Source: a virus. From it: DNA of 64,000 nt. Numbering within the stretch: position 1 is the first letter of the stretch; every line of letters begins with the position of its first letter. The notes under the pieces were generated by a model that ran no database searches, was not told the DNA's origin, and worked only from the letters and a program-made list of their open reading frames with translations. Of this stretch, positions 63,118-64,000 are shown piece by piece. The stretch covers positions 62,001-126,000 of IMG/VR virus record IMGVR_UViG_3300045125_000034; one strand, written 5' to 3'. Position numbers and translations under genes: made by a program.

Positions 63118-63506
63118 CTAGTCCTCTCCAAGAAAATGTTGGTCTCAAATATCTCTTGTTTGTTGATGATGGTGAACAGGATACTTATAGTTATGCTGTT
63201 TTCGTCGGGGCTTGGATTGAATGTAACCTCCAAGTTTTCGACTCTTGGTTCGTATCTTCTGATGATATCCGTGATATGACTTTGCATGACTGCGTAAGTG
63301 ACGGGGTTGTAATTCTCAAACAGAAGATCCTGAATACCCGAAGATATCTCGGGGTGGAAAGGCTTCTCGTACCTCTTCAAAAGTATCAGGTTACGGATAG
63401 CCCTCTTGACTGCCTCTGCGTCTTCCTTCACAGCAACATCCTTGGTTACAGGATTAGCCTGAAAGTTTAGGTCCAAGTCGCGGAAATAGTTCTTGCTTGA
63501 TGCCAT
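63118..63506 (-). CDS. 25: Baseplate wedge protein gp25 (GPW/gp25 lysozyme-like family)
   Basis: About 130 residues starting MASSKNYFRDLDLNFQANPV. It has TKDVAVKEDAEAVKRAIRNL, ILLKRYEKPFHPEISSGIQD, LLFENYNPVTYAVMQSHITD and IIRRYEPRVENLEVTFNPSP, then FETNIFLERTR at the normal end of gp25. No stop follows at that point; the frame runs on into gp6 (see findings), either as a true fusion or because of a one-base error. gp25 initiates sheath assembly on the baseplate. Its start overlaps the stop of the upstream gene. Confidence 0.87.
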
Positions 63507-64000
63507 CAGTATTGCCTTATGATCTCAAGTTCTATGAACGAACGATATCTCTCCATCAAACGCATGGTGTCATCGGTATCGCTTGGCACATTGTTCTTGT
63601 CATTCCACTCAACCCGCACAAAGCCAACATACAACTCCTGCTTGCGTAGGGGCAGTATAATGAATGCATCTATGTTCTTGGACTCGTTATAGACCCGCAG
63701 AGATGACTCCTCGGTTAGTGTTTTTGTCAAACGAATCTTTGAATCGTCTTCCTTGACCATCTCAATCATGTCCCAAAAGATCGTGGTCAGAACATTCTGA
63801 AGGTAGGGGTATTCCATAGACACACCCGGACTGCACGATTCGTGAGACACACTAAATCTCTTCATGGGCGAACCCTCTAGGAACCGCCCTCCATTATGGA
63901 ACTGACCTATCTGAACTCGGTCGGCATCCATGTTGATACGGAGTGATGTCAGCATTTCGTGAATGTGACTGTGCTTAAGGTCGGGCTTTGCCGATATGCA
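63506..64000 (-). CDS. Hypothetical protein with a GAF-like segment, 5' partial
   Basis: The frame is open to the right edge (PDLKHSHIHEMLTSLRINMD at its visible start). It has ADRVQIGQFHNGGRFLEGSP, FSVSHESCSPGVSMEYPYLQ, IDAFIILPLRKQELYVGFVR and a C-terminal helix DDTMRLMERYRSFIELEIIR. The pattern DRV.I..FHNGG.......M...S...E.......M is seen in small phage and bacterial proteins with GAF-like folds. Its role beside the baseplate genes is unknown. At least 165 residues are visible. Confidence 0.55.
   Translation of the reverse strand, partial: CISAKPDLKHSHIHEMLTSLRINMDADRVQIGQFHNGGRFLEGSPMKRFSVSHESCSPGVSMEYPYLQNVLTTIFWDMIEMVKEDDSKIRLTKTLTEESSLRVYNESKNIDAFIILPLRKQELYVGFVRVEWNDKNNVPSDTDDTMRLMERYRSFIELEIIRQY

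Overview
The window is about 64 kb of a T4-like myovirus genome (tailed phage, contractile tail), most similar in gene content and order to the marine and freshwater cyanophage-type T4 relatives. The evidence is a gp41-type helicase, a gp61-type primase, ThyX, a monomeric class II ribonucleotide reductase, a RuvC-like nuclease, T4-type late promoter boxes (TATAAATA/CTAAATA), and a baseplate block in the order gp25, gp6, gp7-like, gp8-like, DUF4815 protein. The host is not determined. A dockerin-like calcium loop inside the gp7-like protein and several transcripts that look leaderless do not point to one host.

Layout. From 1 to 30.8 kb everything reads on the plus strand. First come a RuBisCO-like protein, a methyltransferase and a sugar epimerase (1-2342). 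Replication and small genes follow (2357-5062: helicase, one tRNA, HNH endonuclease). Next is a ligase-like protein and a nucleotidyltransferase / ATP-grasp / retropepsin fusion (5075-8445), then a run of small conserved phage proteins (8583-13413), primase and ThyX (13597-15848), a plus-strand fibre cluster (15858-26598), a sulfotransferase-like gene, class II RNR, a KOW-like protein and the RuvC-like nuclease. At 30.79 kb the strand flips. From there to the right edge all genes read on the minus strand: three large paralogous collagen-like fibre genes (30788-33637, 37235-43620, 43712-49173) with smaller structural genes between the first two, then the baseplate module (49384-63506).

How it fits together. 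The left part supplies replication, nucleotides (class II RNR, ThyX) and accessory metabolism. The right part builds the baseplate and a very elaborate adsorption apparatus made of collagen-like fibres, cysteine-rich heads, tail-collar domains, a leucine-rich-repeat tip, and an enzyme-like domain inserted in gp7. Two promoter classes are visible. Consensus sigma-70 promoters (TTGACA-N16-TATAAT) precede helicase, a small gene and RNR, with a weaker version before primase. T4-late-type boxes precede many small and structural genes. In several cases from both classes the predicted start site falls on, or within a base or two of, the start codon.

Caution. Almost every long gene is interrupted by single-base insertions or deletions that split it between frames while homology continues. 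This looks like uncorrected long-read sequence rather than real decay. Gene coordinates below therefore span several frames, and starts and ends are sometimes approximate.
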